Positions 18,195 through 27,586 of a DNA stretch of 64,000 bases are shown here, in pieces. Source of the DNA: Lachnospiraceae bacterium (GTDB lineage Bacteria > Bacillota > Clostridia > Lachnospirales > Lachnospiraceae). The translations under genes and the position numbers were made by a program. Positions within the stretch are counted from its first letter, which is position 1. Every line of letters starts with the position of its first letter. A model generated the notes under the pieces. It saw only the letters and a list, made by a program, of their open reading frames with translations. It was not told the origin of the DNA and did not search any database. Location: the NCBI GenBank assembly GCA_017480195.1, contig JAFVBE010000014.1, positions 1 to 64,000 on the forward strand, read 5' to 3'.

Positions 18195-18533
18195 TTATGT
18201 TACTGACCAATAATCTCCAACAATCTTTCTTCTAATGAATTCAACTATCCACGATAACCCAATGCCTGCAAGTCCCCAGATAACATATCTGACCGTCATC
18301 ACTAAAATAGCAGATGAAAGATATATAGCTCCTATAAGCATAAAAAAGCAGAAATTTATATTTCCTTTTCTCCTATTTTCCGCCTTCTCTTCTTCAGTAT
18401 ATGTATATTTTGCAACTAATTCTTTAAATTCTTCCAGAGTATATCCGTGTTCAGCAGCTGTTGCTTCAATTTCTTCATCAGAAAAATCAAAATTCAAATT
18501 AGCTACTCGTCTTTTGATATCTTCCTCATTCAT
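18195..18533 (-). CDS. Small two-helix membrane protein
   Basis: 112 residues. The N-terminal half is acidic and helical (EEDIKRRVANLNFDFSDEE). Two hydrophobic helices follow (about INFCFFMLIGAIYLSSAILV and YVIWGLAGIGLSWIVEFI). ATG behind GGAGGTG; a GTG four codons earlier overlaps the ribosome site. No family recognised. Confidence 0.6.
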   Translation of the reverse strand: MNEEDIKRRVANLNFDFSDEEIEATAAEHGYTLEEFKELVAKYTYTEEEKAENRRKGNINFCFFMLIGAIYLSSAILVMTVRYVIWGLAGIGLSWIVEFIRRKIVGDYWSVT

Positions 18534-18624
18534 TATTTTTATCACCTCCAGTTAATTTAGTATACATTTTTTTCTATATTTATGCAATAGTTTTCTCAAA
18601 AAATATAGAATTTTTTTCAAAAAA

Positions 18625-18662
18625 ATAAGAAGTGTTGGATTTAAGCTCACAACACTTCTTAT
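18625..18662 (-). terminator. Terminator of the MATE gene
   Basis: A perfect 13-bp stem ATAAGAAGTGTTG / CAACACTTCTTAT followed on the minus strand by seven T. It lies just after the stop codon at 18672. Confidence 0.85.
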
Positions 18663-18671
18663 GTAAACTTC

Positions 18672-20087
18672 TTACTCAGGACTTACTTCTTCACTCATGC
18701 CAAGCTCCCTATAAGTCTTAATTATTATAACAAGCGCAATTATAAATGTAAGTATATCAGCCGCCGGAAACGAGTAAAGCAATCCGTCAAGTCCGAAGAA
18801 TATCGGAAGAATAATCGGAAGTGAAACTCCCATTATAACCTCTCTCGTAAGTGAGATAAGTGTTGACTGGAAGGCCTTTCCAAGCGCCTGCAGATATATA
18901 AAGGTTCCTTTATTGACGGTTGCAAGCACCATCATACACAGATATACTCTGAAGCTTTTTACAGCAAACTCCGTATAATAAGCACTCTCATTTGACGCAC
19001 CGAATATGCCGATAAGCTGCTTTGGGAAGAACTCAACTATAATAAGTGCGATAGCCCCCATTATCGCCTCAGCCGTAAGCAGATAAGTAAATAAGGTCTT
19101 CGCCCTGTCCTTTCTTCCGGCGCCTATATTGTAACCAACTATCGGTATACATCCTGCCGCCATACCAATGGAAATTGATATGGCAATCTGGAAGAATTTC
19201 ATGACAATTCCGAGTACGGCAAGCGGAATCTGCGAATACTCCTCCTGACCGAATACTGCATCCTTTGCTCCGTATTTTGTACACATATTCTGAACTGCTG
19301 CCATAGATACAACAAGCGCAACCTGTGCTAGAAAGCTGGTAAGTCCGAGCATAAGAAATCTCTTTATAAGGCTTGCATCTAACTTAAAGCTCTCCTTCGA
19401 TAATTTAACTGCCTTCATATGAAGCAGGTACCAGAGAGATAGTATTGCAGTAAGTATCTGACCTGCGACGGTTGCTATCGCTGCGCCCTTCATACCCATC
19501 TTCATAGGGAAGATAAATATAGGATCTAATATAATATTAGTGATTGCACCAAGCACCGTTGCCGCCATAGCGAACTTAGGACTTCCGTCAGACCTTATAA
19601 TTGGGTTCATAGCCTGACCGAATACATAAAAAGGTATACCGACTGTAATCCAGAAGAAATACTCCTTGGCACACACATATGTCTCGTTGTTTACTCTTCC
19701 ACCAAAGAATGTAAGTATCGATTCTGAAAATATAAGATATACAGCCATTAGTAAAATGCCACTTGCAAGGCAGAGTATAATTGCATTTCCCACACTTTTA
19801 TGAGCATCTTCCTTTCTGTCTGCACCCAGACATATACTTACAAATGCACAGGTACCATCTCCTATCATAACCGCAAATGCCAGCGCAACTACCGTCATGG
19901 GAAATACTACAGTATTCGCAGCGTTGCCATAAGAGCCAAGATAGCTCGCATTTGCTATAAATATCTGGTCTACTATGTTATAAAGTGCTGCCACCACCAA
20001 CGAGATAATACAAGGAATTGCGTATTTTTTCATCAGCTTTGCAGGGTGTTCCTTAACCAAAAAATCATTTGATGCCAAATCGTTCAT
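18672..20087 (-). CDS. MATE family efflux transporter
   Basis: 471 residues, twelve predicted helices. Family motifs include the N-terminal ISLVVAALYNIVDQIFIANA and the domain-linking NIILDPIFIFPMKMGMKGAA. A Na+ or H+ driven multidrug or metabolite exporter; substrate unknown. AAGGAGG precedes the ATG. A 42-bp tandem repeat lies immediately upstream in its leader and a strong terminator follows. Confidence 0.92.
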   Translation of the reverse strand: MNDLASNDFLVKEHPAKLMKKYAIPCIISLVVAALYNIVDQIFIANASYLGSYGNAANTVVFPMTVVALAFAVMIGDGTCAFVSICLGADRKEDAHKSVGNAIILCLASGILLMAVYLIFSESILTFFGGRVNNETYVCAKEYFFWITVGIPFYVFGQAMNPIIRSDGSPKFAMAATVLGAITNIILDPIFIFPMKMGMKGAAIATVAGQILTAILSLWYLLHMKAVKLSKESFKLDASLIKRFLMLGLTSFLAQVALVVSMAAVQNMCTKYGAKDAVFGQEEYSQIPLAVLGIVMKFFQIAISISIGMAAGCIPIVGYNIGAGRKDRAKTLFTYLLTAEAIMGAIALIIVEFFPKQLIGIFGASNESAYYTEFAVKSFRVYLCMMVLATVNKGTFIYLQALGKAFQSTLISLTREVIMGVSLPIILPIFFGLDGLLYSFPAADILTFIIALVIIIKTYRELGMSEEVSPE

Positions 20088-20137
20088 AAAATGTCCTCCT
20101 TATAATATCTGTGTAGACCGACATTCGTCGGCGCATA

Positions 20138-20253
20138 ATCTCGCCTATCGGCTCGATGATGTACATTCGTCGATCCTTCATCTCGCCTATCGGCTCGATG
20201 ATGTACATTCGTCGATTCTTCATCTCGCCTATCGGCTCGATGATGTACATTCG
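20138..20253. repeat. 42-bp tandem repeat, three copies
   Basis: Units start at 20138, 20180 and 20222. Each contains ATCTCGCCTATCGGCTCGAT and GATGTACATTCGTCGAT; copies differ by one base or are clipped in the last. The arm CATCTCGCC / GGCTCGATG can form an imperfect hairpin. The same arm occurs in the dispersed repeats at 8106 and 58861. A partial unit (CGACATTCGTCGGCG) lies at 20119. Located 50-170 bp upstream of the MATE start codon; the 20254-20456 remainder shows nothing else convincing. Confidence 0.85.
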
Positions 20254-20456
20254 CCAAATATCTGCATCTGTGTGCAAGCACACATACAGCTACTTGGCTC
20301 ATTGTCTACACAAAAAAGAAGCATGGAGTTGTCTTCCAACGGAGTTCGTCTACCAACTTCCACACTTCCTAATTATTTCAAGTGTTATATTTAATTTCAC
20401 TTAACGAAGTATAAGATATTATTATGAAAAAAGTCAAGTAAATTTTATAAGAAAAT

Positions 20457-21119
20457 TTACGCATTAAGTCCCATAAGCTTAAAGGTCTTATCCTTGAAGA
20501 AATGGTTATAAACAGCTATAACTCTGCCCACACCTATCATAGCTGCGACTGTTCCTATGCCCACGCCTACCAGTGAGCCGGTTGCCATGAGACCTATGGT
20601 GCAGGTAAGAAGCACACAGCTTATATCAAGACAATTCTTACACAAGCCTGCAGACTTCTTCACCCTGTCTGATATAGCCTGTACTATGCCATCTCCGGGA
20701 TTAGGTACAAGTCTCGCATTCATACTCATAGCCGCACCTATTCCTGTCAAAATAATTGCAATAACAAGACATATTATCCTTGAGGGAATCGTAGTCGGTG
20801 CAGGAATATATTTACCAAATATATTAAAAAATCTCGTGAATACAACAGATAATGGAATCTGCAGCAAATCATACAGTTTAAAATTCTTCCACTTAAGAAG
20901 ATATTCTATTATGGCAAGTACAAGGTACATTACGAAGGATGCATTTCCAAAATTAAACCCACCTATCTGCGATATGGAATACGGTACCGAAATAATAGGT
21001 GACACACCATAATCCGCCTTGGTATTAAGTATAATTCCGAGCGCCAGCACAAGTAAACCAACTATGTAGAGCAGCCATCTGTATAGTAAATTCCTAATTT
21101 TATTATTGTTTTCCTTCAT
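20457..21119 (-). CDS. YczE/YitT-like membrane protein
   Basis: 220 residues with five to six hydrophobic helices, including LYIVGLLVLALGIILNTKAD and NPGDGIVQAISDRV. It fits the YczE/YyaS family of integral membrane proteins, whose role is unknown. ATG behind AAAGGGAAA. It shares the divergent intergenic region with paaK. Confidence 0.75.
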   Translation of the reverse strand: MKENNNKIRNLLYRWLLYIVGLLVLALGIILNTKADYGVSPIISVPYSISQIGGFNFGNASFVMYLVLAIIEYLLKWKNFKLYDLLQIPLSVVFTRFFNIFGKYIPAPTTIPSRIICLVIAIILTGIGAAMSMNARLVPNPGDGIVQAISDRVKKSAGLCKNCLDISCVLLTCTIGLMATGSLVGVGIGTVAAMIGVGRVIAVYNHFFKDKTFKLMGLNA

Positions 21120-21285
21120 CTTGTTTTCCCTTTAAGTTTTAAATAAATTTTTGAAACATCTTTTATATGTTATCAATAAGATTTAATGTCACCTTTAATA
21201 CAAATTCAACATTTTTAATTTTAACAAAACACTCACTCACTGTAAAGCGTTAAATTTTTTTTTGCATAAACTACTGTCAAAACTA

Positions 21286-21315
21286 TTGCAACATAATATT
21301 ATTTCGGGTTATAAT
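21286..21315 (+). promoter_or_regulatory. Probable promoter of the phenylacetate-CoA ligase gene
   Basis: TTGCAA (21286-21291) and TATAAT (21310-21315) with an 18-bp spacer, about 100 bp before the start codon. Confidence 0.6.
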
Positions 21316-21413
21316 GTAGAAGTTGTAATCTTAAATCTAAGACAGCCTTAGGATATTAAGGACATAACATTACAATATACTTTTATAAAATTTAATTTTA
21401 GAGGAGACGAAAC

Positions 21414-22739
21414 ATGGGAAATTATTTTAATCCTGAAATTGAAACCATGCCTGTGGAAGAGATTAAAAAGCTCCAGAGCGAGCGTCTTGTAGAACAGGTA
21501 AAGCACGTATATGATAATGTAAAATTTTATCATGACAGAATGGACGAAGCAGGAGTAAAGCCTGAGGACATCAAGGGTGTCGAGGACTTACATAAACTTC
21601 CGTTCATCAACAAGGACGACTTAAGAGACCAGTATCCTTATGGATTACTCGGTGTGCCTCTCTCAGACTGTGTACGTATTCAGTCAACCAGCGGAACTAC
21701 AGGCCGCAGAGTTGTAGCATTTTACACACAGGATGATATCGATGTATGGGATACCTGCTGTGCACGTGCCATCGTTGCAGCCGGCGGTACAAATGAAGAT
21801 GTAGTACATGTAAGCTATGGCTACGGTCTTTTCACAGGTGGTCCGGGACTTAACGGCGGTTCACACAAGGTCGGCTCACTTACACTCCCTATGTCATCAG
21901 GTAACACTGACAGACAGATACAGTTTATGACCGACTTAGGCTCTACTATACTTTGCTGTACTCCATCCTATGCGGCATATCTTGGCGAAAGCATTGCTGA
22001 GCGTGGAGTTAAGGATCAAATTAAGTTAAAGGCCGGTATATTCGGTGCAGAGGCTTGGACTGAGGAGATGCGTCACAACATAGAGGAATCACTCGGCATC
22101 AAGGCTTATGATATATATGGACTTACTGAGATAAGCGGTCCCGGCGTATCCTTCGAATGTGAGGAGCAGCGTGGTATGCATGTAAATGAAGACCACTTCA
22201 TCGCAGAAGTAATCAATCCACAGACAGGTGAGGTTCTCCCTGAGGGTGAGAAGGGCGAGCTTGTATTTACATGTATAACTAAGAAGGCATTTCCGCTTCT
22301 TCGTTACCGCACCAGAGATATATGTGTACTCTCTCGTGAGAAGTGCTCATGCGGACGTACTCACATCCGTATGAGTAAGCCGCTTGGACGTAGTGATGAT
22401 ATGATGGTTGTAAAGGGTGTAAATGTATTCCCATCTCAGATAGAGACAGTATTACTTAACAACGGATATGAAGCTAATTATCAGTTAGTTGTTGACCGTG
22501 TTGGCAACAGCGACACCATCGCATGTGATGTAGAATGGCTTGTTGACAATGCACCTACTGATTCCATTGATAAGGTTAGCAGAGAGAAGAAGCTCGTTGC
22601 AGCACTTAAGTCTATGCTTGGTATTGCGGTTGAGGTTCATCTTGTTGCACCTAAGACTATCCCAAGAAGTGAGGGTAAGGCTGTAAGAGTTATAGATAAT
22701 CGTAACTTATTTGAGGAGAGCTCATTACAGAAGAAATAA
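21414..22739 (+). CDS. paaK: Phenylacetate-CoA ligase family protein
   Basis: 441 residues of the adenylate-forming PaaK family. It activates an aryl acid, classically phenylacetate, as acyl-AMP and then the CoA thioester. The P-loop-like TSGTTGRRVVAFYTQDD (about residues 97-113), IYGLTEISGPGV and the C-terminal DMMVVKGVNVFPSQIE hinge are all visible. GAGGAGA precedes the ATG. In gut Lachnospiraceae such genes are common without the aerobic phenylacetate pathway; indole- or phenyl-acetate activation is inference. A structured repeat follows directly. Confidence 0.9.
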   Translation: MGNYFNPEIETMPVEEIKKLQSERLVEQVKHVYDNVKFYHDRMDEAGVKPEDIKGVEDLHKLPFINKDDLRDQYPYGLLGVPLSDCVRIQSTSGTTGRRVVAFYTQDDIDVWDTCCARAIVAAGGTNEDVVHVSYGYGLFTGGPGLNGGSHKVGSLTLPMSSGNTDRQIQFMTDLGSTILCCTPSYAAYLGESIAERGVKDQIKLKAGIFGAEAWTEEMRHNIEESLGIKAYDIYGLTEISGPGVSFECEEQRGMHVNEDHFIAEVINPQTGEVLPEGEKGELVFTCITKKAFPLLRYRTRDICVLSREKCSCGRTHIRMSKPLGRSDDMMVVKGVNVFPSQIETVLLNNGYEANYQLVVDRVGNSDTIACDVEWLVDNAPTDSIDKVSREKKLVAALKSMLGIAVEVHLVAPKTIPRSEGKAVRVIDNRNLFEESSLQKK

Positions 22740-22757
22740 AAATTATTAACCATACCA

Positions 22758-23042
22758 TAGTAAGAAATAAATAGCGACTGTGAGAACATACAATCAATTT
22801 GCTAAATCAGTCAACTCAGGTTCTATATCTTCGCACGAAAACGATAAACTCGCTTCGCTCAGACACATCGTTTTCTGAGTGAATCTACGCGTTCCTCTGA
22901 GCCAAGCATTCTTGCTTGCAAGAATATTTGGCGAAGAGCGCGATATCGAGTGATGAAATCACGAGATACGCGAATTCTCATTACTGATTTTACGCAAATT
23001 GTGCAAATTGTTCTCACAGCCGCTATTTATTTCTTGCTACTA
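22758..23042. repeat. 285-bp structured repeat element, copy A
   Basis: A large nested inverted repeat. Outer arms AGAAATAAATAGCG... (22763-22788) pair with 23009-23034 over 26 bp with one mismatch, extended by TAGTA/TACTA. Inside are AATTTGC/GCAAATT and AAATCAGT/ACTGATTT stems, then stem S1 GAAAACGAT (22837-22845) with ATCGTTTTC (22867-22875). The core 22885-22979 is identical over 95 bp to copy B and folds as ATTCTTGC/GCAAGAAT inside CCAA/TTGG and CTCT/AGAG, plus GTGAT/ATCAC. It sits between convergent genes and fills the gap 22740-23083. No protein is supported here. Confidence 0.85.
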
Positions 23043-23083
23043 CATAATCATAAACATATAGTTTATTAGTATATTATTATATT

Positions 23084-23563
23084 TTATAGTTCGTGGTAGT
23101 ATGGACAGATGTTTTCGTAGTGGCCGTCCTTCATGCGGAAGCCCTTAGGGATTGTGCCAAGCTGTGTGAAGCCAAGACGCTCGTATAAGTGGCGGGCGTG
23201 TATATTGCTCTCAACTACGGCATTGAATTGTAGAACTCCGAAGCCTTCTTTTTTCGCCTGTGCCAGACAATCAAGGACGAGTGCTTCGCCTATATGCTTT
23301 CCTCTGCTTTCGGAACTTACAGCATAGCTTGCATTACATATATGTCCGCATCTGCCGACATTATTAGGATGTAATATATATAAACCGTATATTCTTCCTT
23401 CTTCTTCCGCTACACCTGTATATGTCTGTGAAGCGAAGAAGTAAGCACCTGATGTTTCGTTCAATAATTCCTCCTGCGGAAATGCGATACCATCCTCCAC
23501 AACCTCGTTCCATATGTTAATCATTTGAGTTAAATCTTTTTCTGTGTACTTTCTTATCTGCAT
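23084..23563 (-). CDS. GNAT family N-acetyltransferase
   Basis: 159 residues, one GNAT fold. Acetyl-CoA-binding segment around ESRGKHIGEALVLDCL, the beta-bulge region LQFNAVVESN, and HARHLYERLGFTQLGTIPKGF at the C-terminus. It resembles amino-acid or phosphinothricin-type acetyltransferases; the acceptor is unknown. It stands alone, convergent with paaK. Confidence 0.85.
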   Translation of the reverse strand: MQIRKYTEKDLTQMINIWNEVVEDGIAFPQEELLNETSGAYFFASQTYTGVAEEEGRIYGLYILHPNNVGRCGHICNASYAVSSESRGKHIGEALVLDCLAQAKKEGFGVLQFNAVVESNIHARHLYERLGFTQLGTIPKGFRMKDGHYENICPYYHEL

Positions 23564-23646
23564 TTTTCTTCCTCTTATAACTAATAATTTAATTCGTATT
23601 TACCATAATACTTATGAAGTATATATCAGATATTTAATTATTACAA

Positions 23647-24537
23647 CTAATATTTTACCTGCTCAGGTATGCAGACCACCAGCTCCTCTTTCGGAATTTT
23701 AAAGAAATATTCCAGAAGCTCTGCATCTAACTGTGTACCTGCTACCTCCTTCATAATCGCTATGGCGTCCTCGTGTGTACGAGGTTCCTTATACGAACGG
23801 CGCATCGTAATCGCCGAATATGTATCTGCTATCGAGATAATCCTTGCGGCAAGCGGAATCTCATCCCCGGGAAGCTTGTAATATCCATTTCCGTCTATAC
23901 GCTCATGGTGATATAGTATCCAGTCCGATATGTTATCAAAGGTGTGAAGCGGCTTAAGTATCTCAACACCCACCCTCGGATGCGAACGCATTACATCCCA
24001 CTCTTCGGGCACAAGCTTGGCAGGCTTATTGAGTATGCTCTCAGGTACACCCAGCTTACCCACATCATGCATAAGTGCTGCGTACTCCAAGCTGATAGGA
24101 TTTATATCATTTTTGATTGAATTCGGTAAATATCTGTAGAACAACATAGTGACATTCTGAACATGTCTGCTGTGACCATTCAAATTCGGATCTCTGGCAT
24201 CTATGACACCGACCAGAACCTCTGCTATATCTATGCTTCGTTCCTTCGCAGTCTCAAGAAGATTGAACATAAGGGTAAGAACTATAGCGACGAATATACT
24301 TCCGCCAAAAAGTATCATCGCCATCATCAAATCAGGCTTGCTTGCCACGACTATAAATATATATCCGCACAGGAAAAAAACAAGAAGAACCAGAGCCATT
24401 CCCTTCCAGAAGCGGTCCCTCTTACTTCCGCTTGAAAGTACATCGTGCGTCGTATGGATAAATAATCCATAGCGCACGATATTCGACACCATAACCACTA
24501 TGCCAATTGAAATTAGGATATTTATTACAGCCTTCAA
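23647..24537 (-). CDS. Membrane-anchored HD-GYP-type phosphodiesterase
   Basis: 296 residues. About three N-terminal helices (residues 5-105) precede an HD-GYP domain: His in LNGHSRHVQNV, HD in LMHDVGKLGVPESILNKP, and HHERIDGNGYYKLPGDE, where canonical GYP reads GYY. RIISIADTYSAITMRRSYK follows. Expected to hydrolyse c-di-GMP at a metal centre; the GYY change may alter this. ATG start at 24537 after a TCGGGAG site. Apparently monocistronic. Confidence 0.85.
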   Translation of the reverse strand: MKAVINILISIGIVVMVSNIVRYGLFIHTTHDVLSSGSKRDRFWKGMALVLLVFFLCGYIFIVVASKPDLMMAMILFGGSIFVAIVLTLMFNLLETAKERSIDIAEVLVGVIDARDPNLNGHSRHVQNVTMLFYRYLPNSIKNDINPISLEYAALMHDVGKLGVPESILNKPAKLVPEEWDVMRSHPRVGVEILKPLHTFDNISDWILYHHERIDGNGYYKLPGDEIPLAARIISIADTYSAITMRRSYKEPRTHEDAIAIMKEVAGTQLDAELLEYFFKIPKEELVVCIPEQVKY

Positions 24538-24634
24538 AGCATTTACTCCCGATAATTGTAAAAATCTACCACTTCATCAATTATAGCATAGCTTTGAAAA
24601 ATAGCAAATAAATTAAACCTATAACCTTAATTAA

Positions 24635-25600
24635 TTAAAATATATTTCCGTTTGTTTCTCTTGACTGCTTCTCGCGTAATTTAACCAGCGAAGCCGCTCC
24701 CTCAGGCTTATATTGCTCTATCAGTTCAAGATAGTTTCCCGACTGCCTGCAATTATGGATTATGCAGCGCATATCATCAGAATTTTTTCCGAACATCATA
24801 CCAAGCAGCCCCATATCGTAATGATTCTGTCTTTCGCTTATTAAGCCCTGTCCATACAGGTCTTCCATGAGACCGTTGTTACGCACCTCACCTCCGATGT
24901 GGCTTACCACCTTATACAAATCAGGATCAACCCTACGAAGATATTCCAGATAGCGTCTTTCAATATTCCTATTTGGCGTTCCGCTCATCATCATATTGGC
25001 TATATCCTCTACAGATGCTCCTATGGTATCATCTATTACATTCATCTTAGTCCTGCCATCAGCAGTTTTCGTAAATGTATAATATCCATCCTCAGAATAT
25101 AATGTGTTCGACCACGAATACTTAGCAACAGCCGGCTCCTTCACAAGCATGTCAAATGCCTTACGTGCATATTGTGATTCTGAGTTTCTCTTGATTTCTT
25201 CCGGTATTTCAAGCTTCCCTGCGGCAACGGCAATCTGCACCATCTCATACTCGTTGACCTTACGACCATGATAGTAACAAAAGCCGTTATCCTTTAATTT
25301 ATTAAAGCTCTCCGGCAGCTTGACCGCCTTAACCTTCTCAGAATCAGGCTCCGTATATTCAGACGGCGACTTACTTCCTGCAGTGTGCGCCACAACCTTC
25401 TTAATAGGTCTTTGGGTATTCCCATACTTTGCCATTACCATTTTATCGGTTATACATACGGATGAGAATCCGAAGATATTTTTTCCTGTGTTTTTCGACG
25501 GTATAACCAGCCTCTTGTTATTTACAAAATAATTTTTCTTTTTGCTCTTACTATGAGTGTTACGAATATAAGTGTACGGATTTATTACTGAGATATTCAT
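24635..25600 (-). CDS. Conserved hypothetical protein
   Basis: 321 residues, soluble, no signal peptide. The N-terminus is basic and possibly flexible (NTHSKSKKKNYFVNNKR). The rest holds segments such as FCYYHGRKVNEYEMVQIAV and MMSGTPNRNIERRYLEYLRR. It faintly recalls Firmicute proteins annotated DUF3879, but I cannot confirm this. GGAGGGG precedes the ATG. It is not tightly linked to either neighbour. Confidence 0.55.
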   Translation of the reverse strand: MNISVINPYTYIRNTHSKSKKKNYFVNNKRLVIPSKNTGKNIFGFSSVCITDKMVMAKYGNTQRPIKKVVAHTAGSKSPSEYTEPDSEKVKAVKLPESFNKLKDNGFCYYHGRKVNEYEMVQIAVAAGKLEIPEEIKRNSESQYARKAFDMLVKEPAVAKYSWSNTLYSEDGYYTFTKTADGRTKMNVIDDTIGASVEDIANMMMSGTPNRNIERRYLEYLRRVDPDLYKVVSHIGGEVRNNGLMEDLYGQGLISERQNHYDMGLLGMMFGKNSDDMRCIIHNCRQSGNYLELIEQYKPEGAASLVKLREKQSRETNGNIF

Positions 25601-25741
25601 ATGCTTACCCCTCCATATCTGATGTTATTTACAGATATATCGGAGGAATCTTTTTAAATATTACATATAATAAATTACGAATTACGGTTTATTCCCATAC
25701 AGACAGGATATACCGAAATAAGTTATGAATCCATACACATC

Positions 25742-26878
25742 TTACCTTCCACTCACCTGATATCTGCAATATAATCTTACTCCCAGCACTACCATAATAA
25801 TTGACAATAAAGCATATAAGACCGGCGCAACCTGCATATCCATAAAATATTTTCCGCCGATTTTAAAAAGCCAGCTTGACCAGAATGAATTATTATCCAA
25901 TTGCACCGTAGGAAGAAGTTGGATAATATGTGCTACAGGTCTTGTATTTGCATTTGACGGAAGAAAATTCCCAAGAAAATACAGGACTGTCATAATGCCT
26001 ATGGCACCAAGTCTGCTCTTTAAAAGCTCTGATATAAACATAGCCGCTACAGCATATAATACCGAAGCTAATACCAGCATAGCACACCAGCGTATAATAA
26101 TCTCTCCTATGGTAAACGGATACCATGAATACACAATATCAATCTGTATAGGAGCATTCATACCATTAAATCCGATTGTACAGCCCACACCTATAAACAT
26201 TATTACAATCCACAAAATCATGGTTAATAACATTATGCTTATACCTGCAAGCATTTTTGCAAAATATGTCTTTCTTCTGCCGTATCTGCTGCTTAAGATA
26301 AGCTGGTCTGTACGCCTGCTGTGCTCTCCTGTTAAGACTGAGGATAAGACTATTGCTGCCAGAAGGAATCCAAGCGTAGCCGGTAAAAACATAGTATCTG
26401 TAATCTTTGTAGGGCCTGCGTGATATTCATAAATAAACGGCTTTTCAACCTTTTCATCCTGTCTTTCTATCCATTCTATCTCAGAGTCAGTTGCGCCATG
26501 CATATATAACACCTCTGTATTGAATTTCTTTCTTGAATTATACATATCATCAGCAGTTATTCCAATCAGCGAATAACCATAACCCATAATTCCACGCTCG
26601 ATAGATGCAATTTCCTCATAAGCACAGTTATCAAGATTCCACTCTACTCCATATTCATCAATCATCACATCATACATTTCATTTAATAAGGTATCGTCTA
26701 TGGCTCGTCCGTTTAATGTCATCTGTGCAGCCTTTATCTGTTTATCTGTGCTGTCCATAATTGGGAAAACAGATACCGCCGCTATTATAAGCGTAAGTAC
26801 AATGAGCATCGCAACAGTAAATTTATTTTTTAAAATCTTCTTTAATTCATATCCATATAATGTAAAAAAATTATTCAT
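25742..26878 (-). CDS. ABC transporter permease (ABC-2 type)
   Basis: 378 residues. One N-terminal helix (FTVAMLIVLTLIIAAVSVFPI), an extracytoplasmic domain of about 130 residues, then five more helices after a short cytoplasmic TDQLILSSRYGRRKTYFAKML motif typical of ABC-2 exporters. It partners the ATPase encoded 18 bp upstream. Last gene of the sigma-factor operon. Confidence 0.85.
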   Translation of the reverse strand: MNNFFTLYGYELKKILKNKFTVAMLIVLTLIIAAVSVFPIMDSTDKQIKAAQMTLNGRAIDDTLLNEMYDVMIDEYGVEWNLDNCAYEEIASIERGIMGYGYSLIGITADDMYNSRKKFNTEVLYMHGATDSEIEWIERQDEKVEKPFIYEYHAGPTKITDTMFLPATLGFLLAAIVLSSVLTGEHSRRTDQLILSSRYGRRKTYFAKMLAGISIMLLTMILWIVIMFIGVGCTIGFNGMNAPIQIDIVYSWYPFTIGEIIIRWCAMLVLASVLYAVAAMFISELLKSRLGAIGIMTVLYFLGNFLPSNANTRPVAHIIQLLPTVQLDNNSFWSSWLFKIGGKYFMDMQVAPVLYALLSIIMVVLGVRLYCRYQVSGR

Positions 26879-26896
26879 ATTAAGTCTCCAATAATA

Positions 26897-27586
26897 TTAT
26901 TCAAATTCCTTCATATAAAATTCCTCAAGGTCTCCCATATCCTCATTCCATTCTCCATCATAGATAAGTAGCCCGCCCTTCATCATAAGAACTCTTTTAG
27001 CTATGTGTTCTATATCCGATACGATATGTGTGGAGAATAAAACTATAGTGTCCTTTCCAAGCTCGGCAATCAGGTCTCGAAATCTCACTCTCTCCTTTGG
27101 GTCAAGTCCTGCTGTCGGCTCATCAAGGATAAGGATTTTCGGCTCATTTATAAGTGCCTGTGCTATACCGACACGCTGTTTCATTCCACCTGAGAATGTT
27201 TTTATCTTCTTATTTGCCACATCAGATAGTCCTACTAATTCAAGCAGTTCATCGGTTCTTGCCTTCGCATGCTTCTTATTAAGACCTTTAAGTGCTGCTA
27301 TATACATTACAAAATCTCTCGCTGTAAACTCCGGATAATAACCAAAATCCTGTGGCAGATATCCAAGTAATGCTCTGTATTCCTCTGATGTGACAGCTAT
27401 ACCGTCAGCGTCTACAGTTCCGCTTGTAGCATCAAGAATACCGCTCATTATCCTCATAAGTGTCGTCTTGCCTGCACCATTTGCTCCAAGCAGTCCTGTC
27501 ACTCCCTCACTTAATTCAAAGCTCAATCTGTCAACTGCAATTTTATTCTTAAACTGCTTCGTAACTCTGTCTACATTTACCTTCAT
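26897..27586 (-). CDS. ABC transporter ATP-binding protein
   Basis: 229 residues. Walker A GANGAGKTT near residue 37, Q-loop in YLPQDFGYYP, signature KTFSGGMKQRVGIAQ, Walker B ILILDEPTAGLD and switch His in FSTH. It resembles the bacitracin/lantibiotic-export ATPase group. Its ATG overlaps the preceding gene by four bases, so the anti-sigma-like protein, ATPase and permease are made together. Confidence 0.93.
   Translation of the reverse strand: MKVNVDRVTKQFKNKIAVDRLSFELSEGVTGLLGANGAGKTTLMRIMSGILDATSGTVDADGIAVTSEEYRALLGYLPQDFGYYPEFTARDFVMYIAALKGLNKKHAKARTDELLELVGLSDVANKKIKTFSGGMKQRVGIAQALINEPKILILDEPTAGLDPKERVRFRDLIAELGKDTIVLFSTHIVSDIEHIAKRVLMMKGGLLIYDGEWNEDMGDLEEFYMKEFE

Noticed and set aside
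20138-20253. CRISPR-like array
   Set aside because: The units are contiguous and nearly identical, with no variable spacers and no cas genes.
20065-20404. Overlapping frames made of short tandem peptide repeats on both strands
   Set aside because: They are translations of the 42-bp tandem DNA repeat in a MATE leader, with no supported start.
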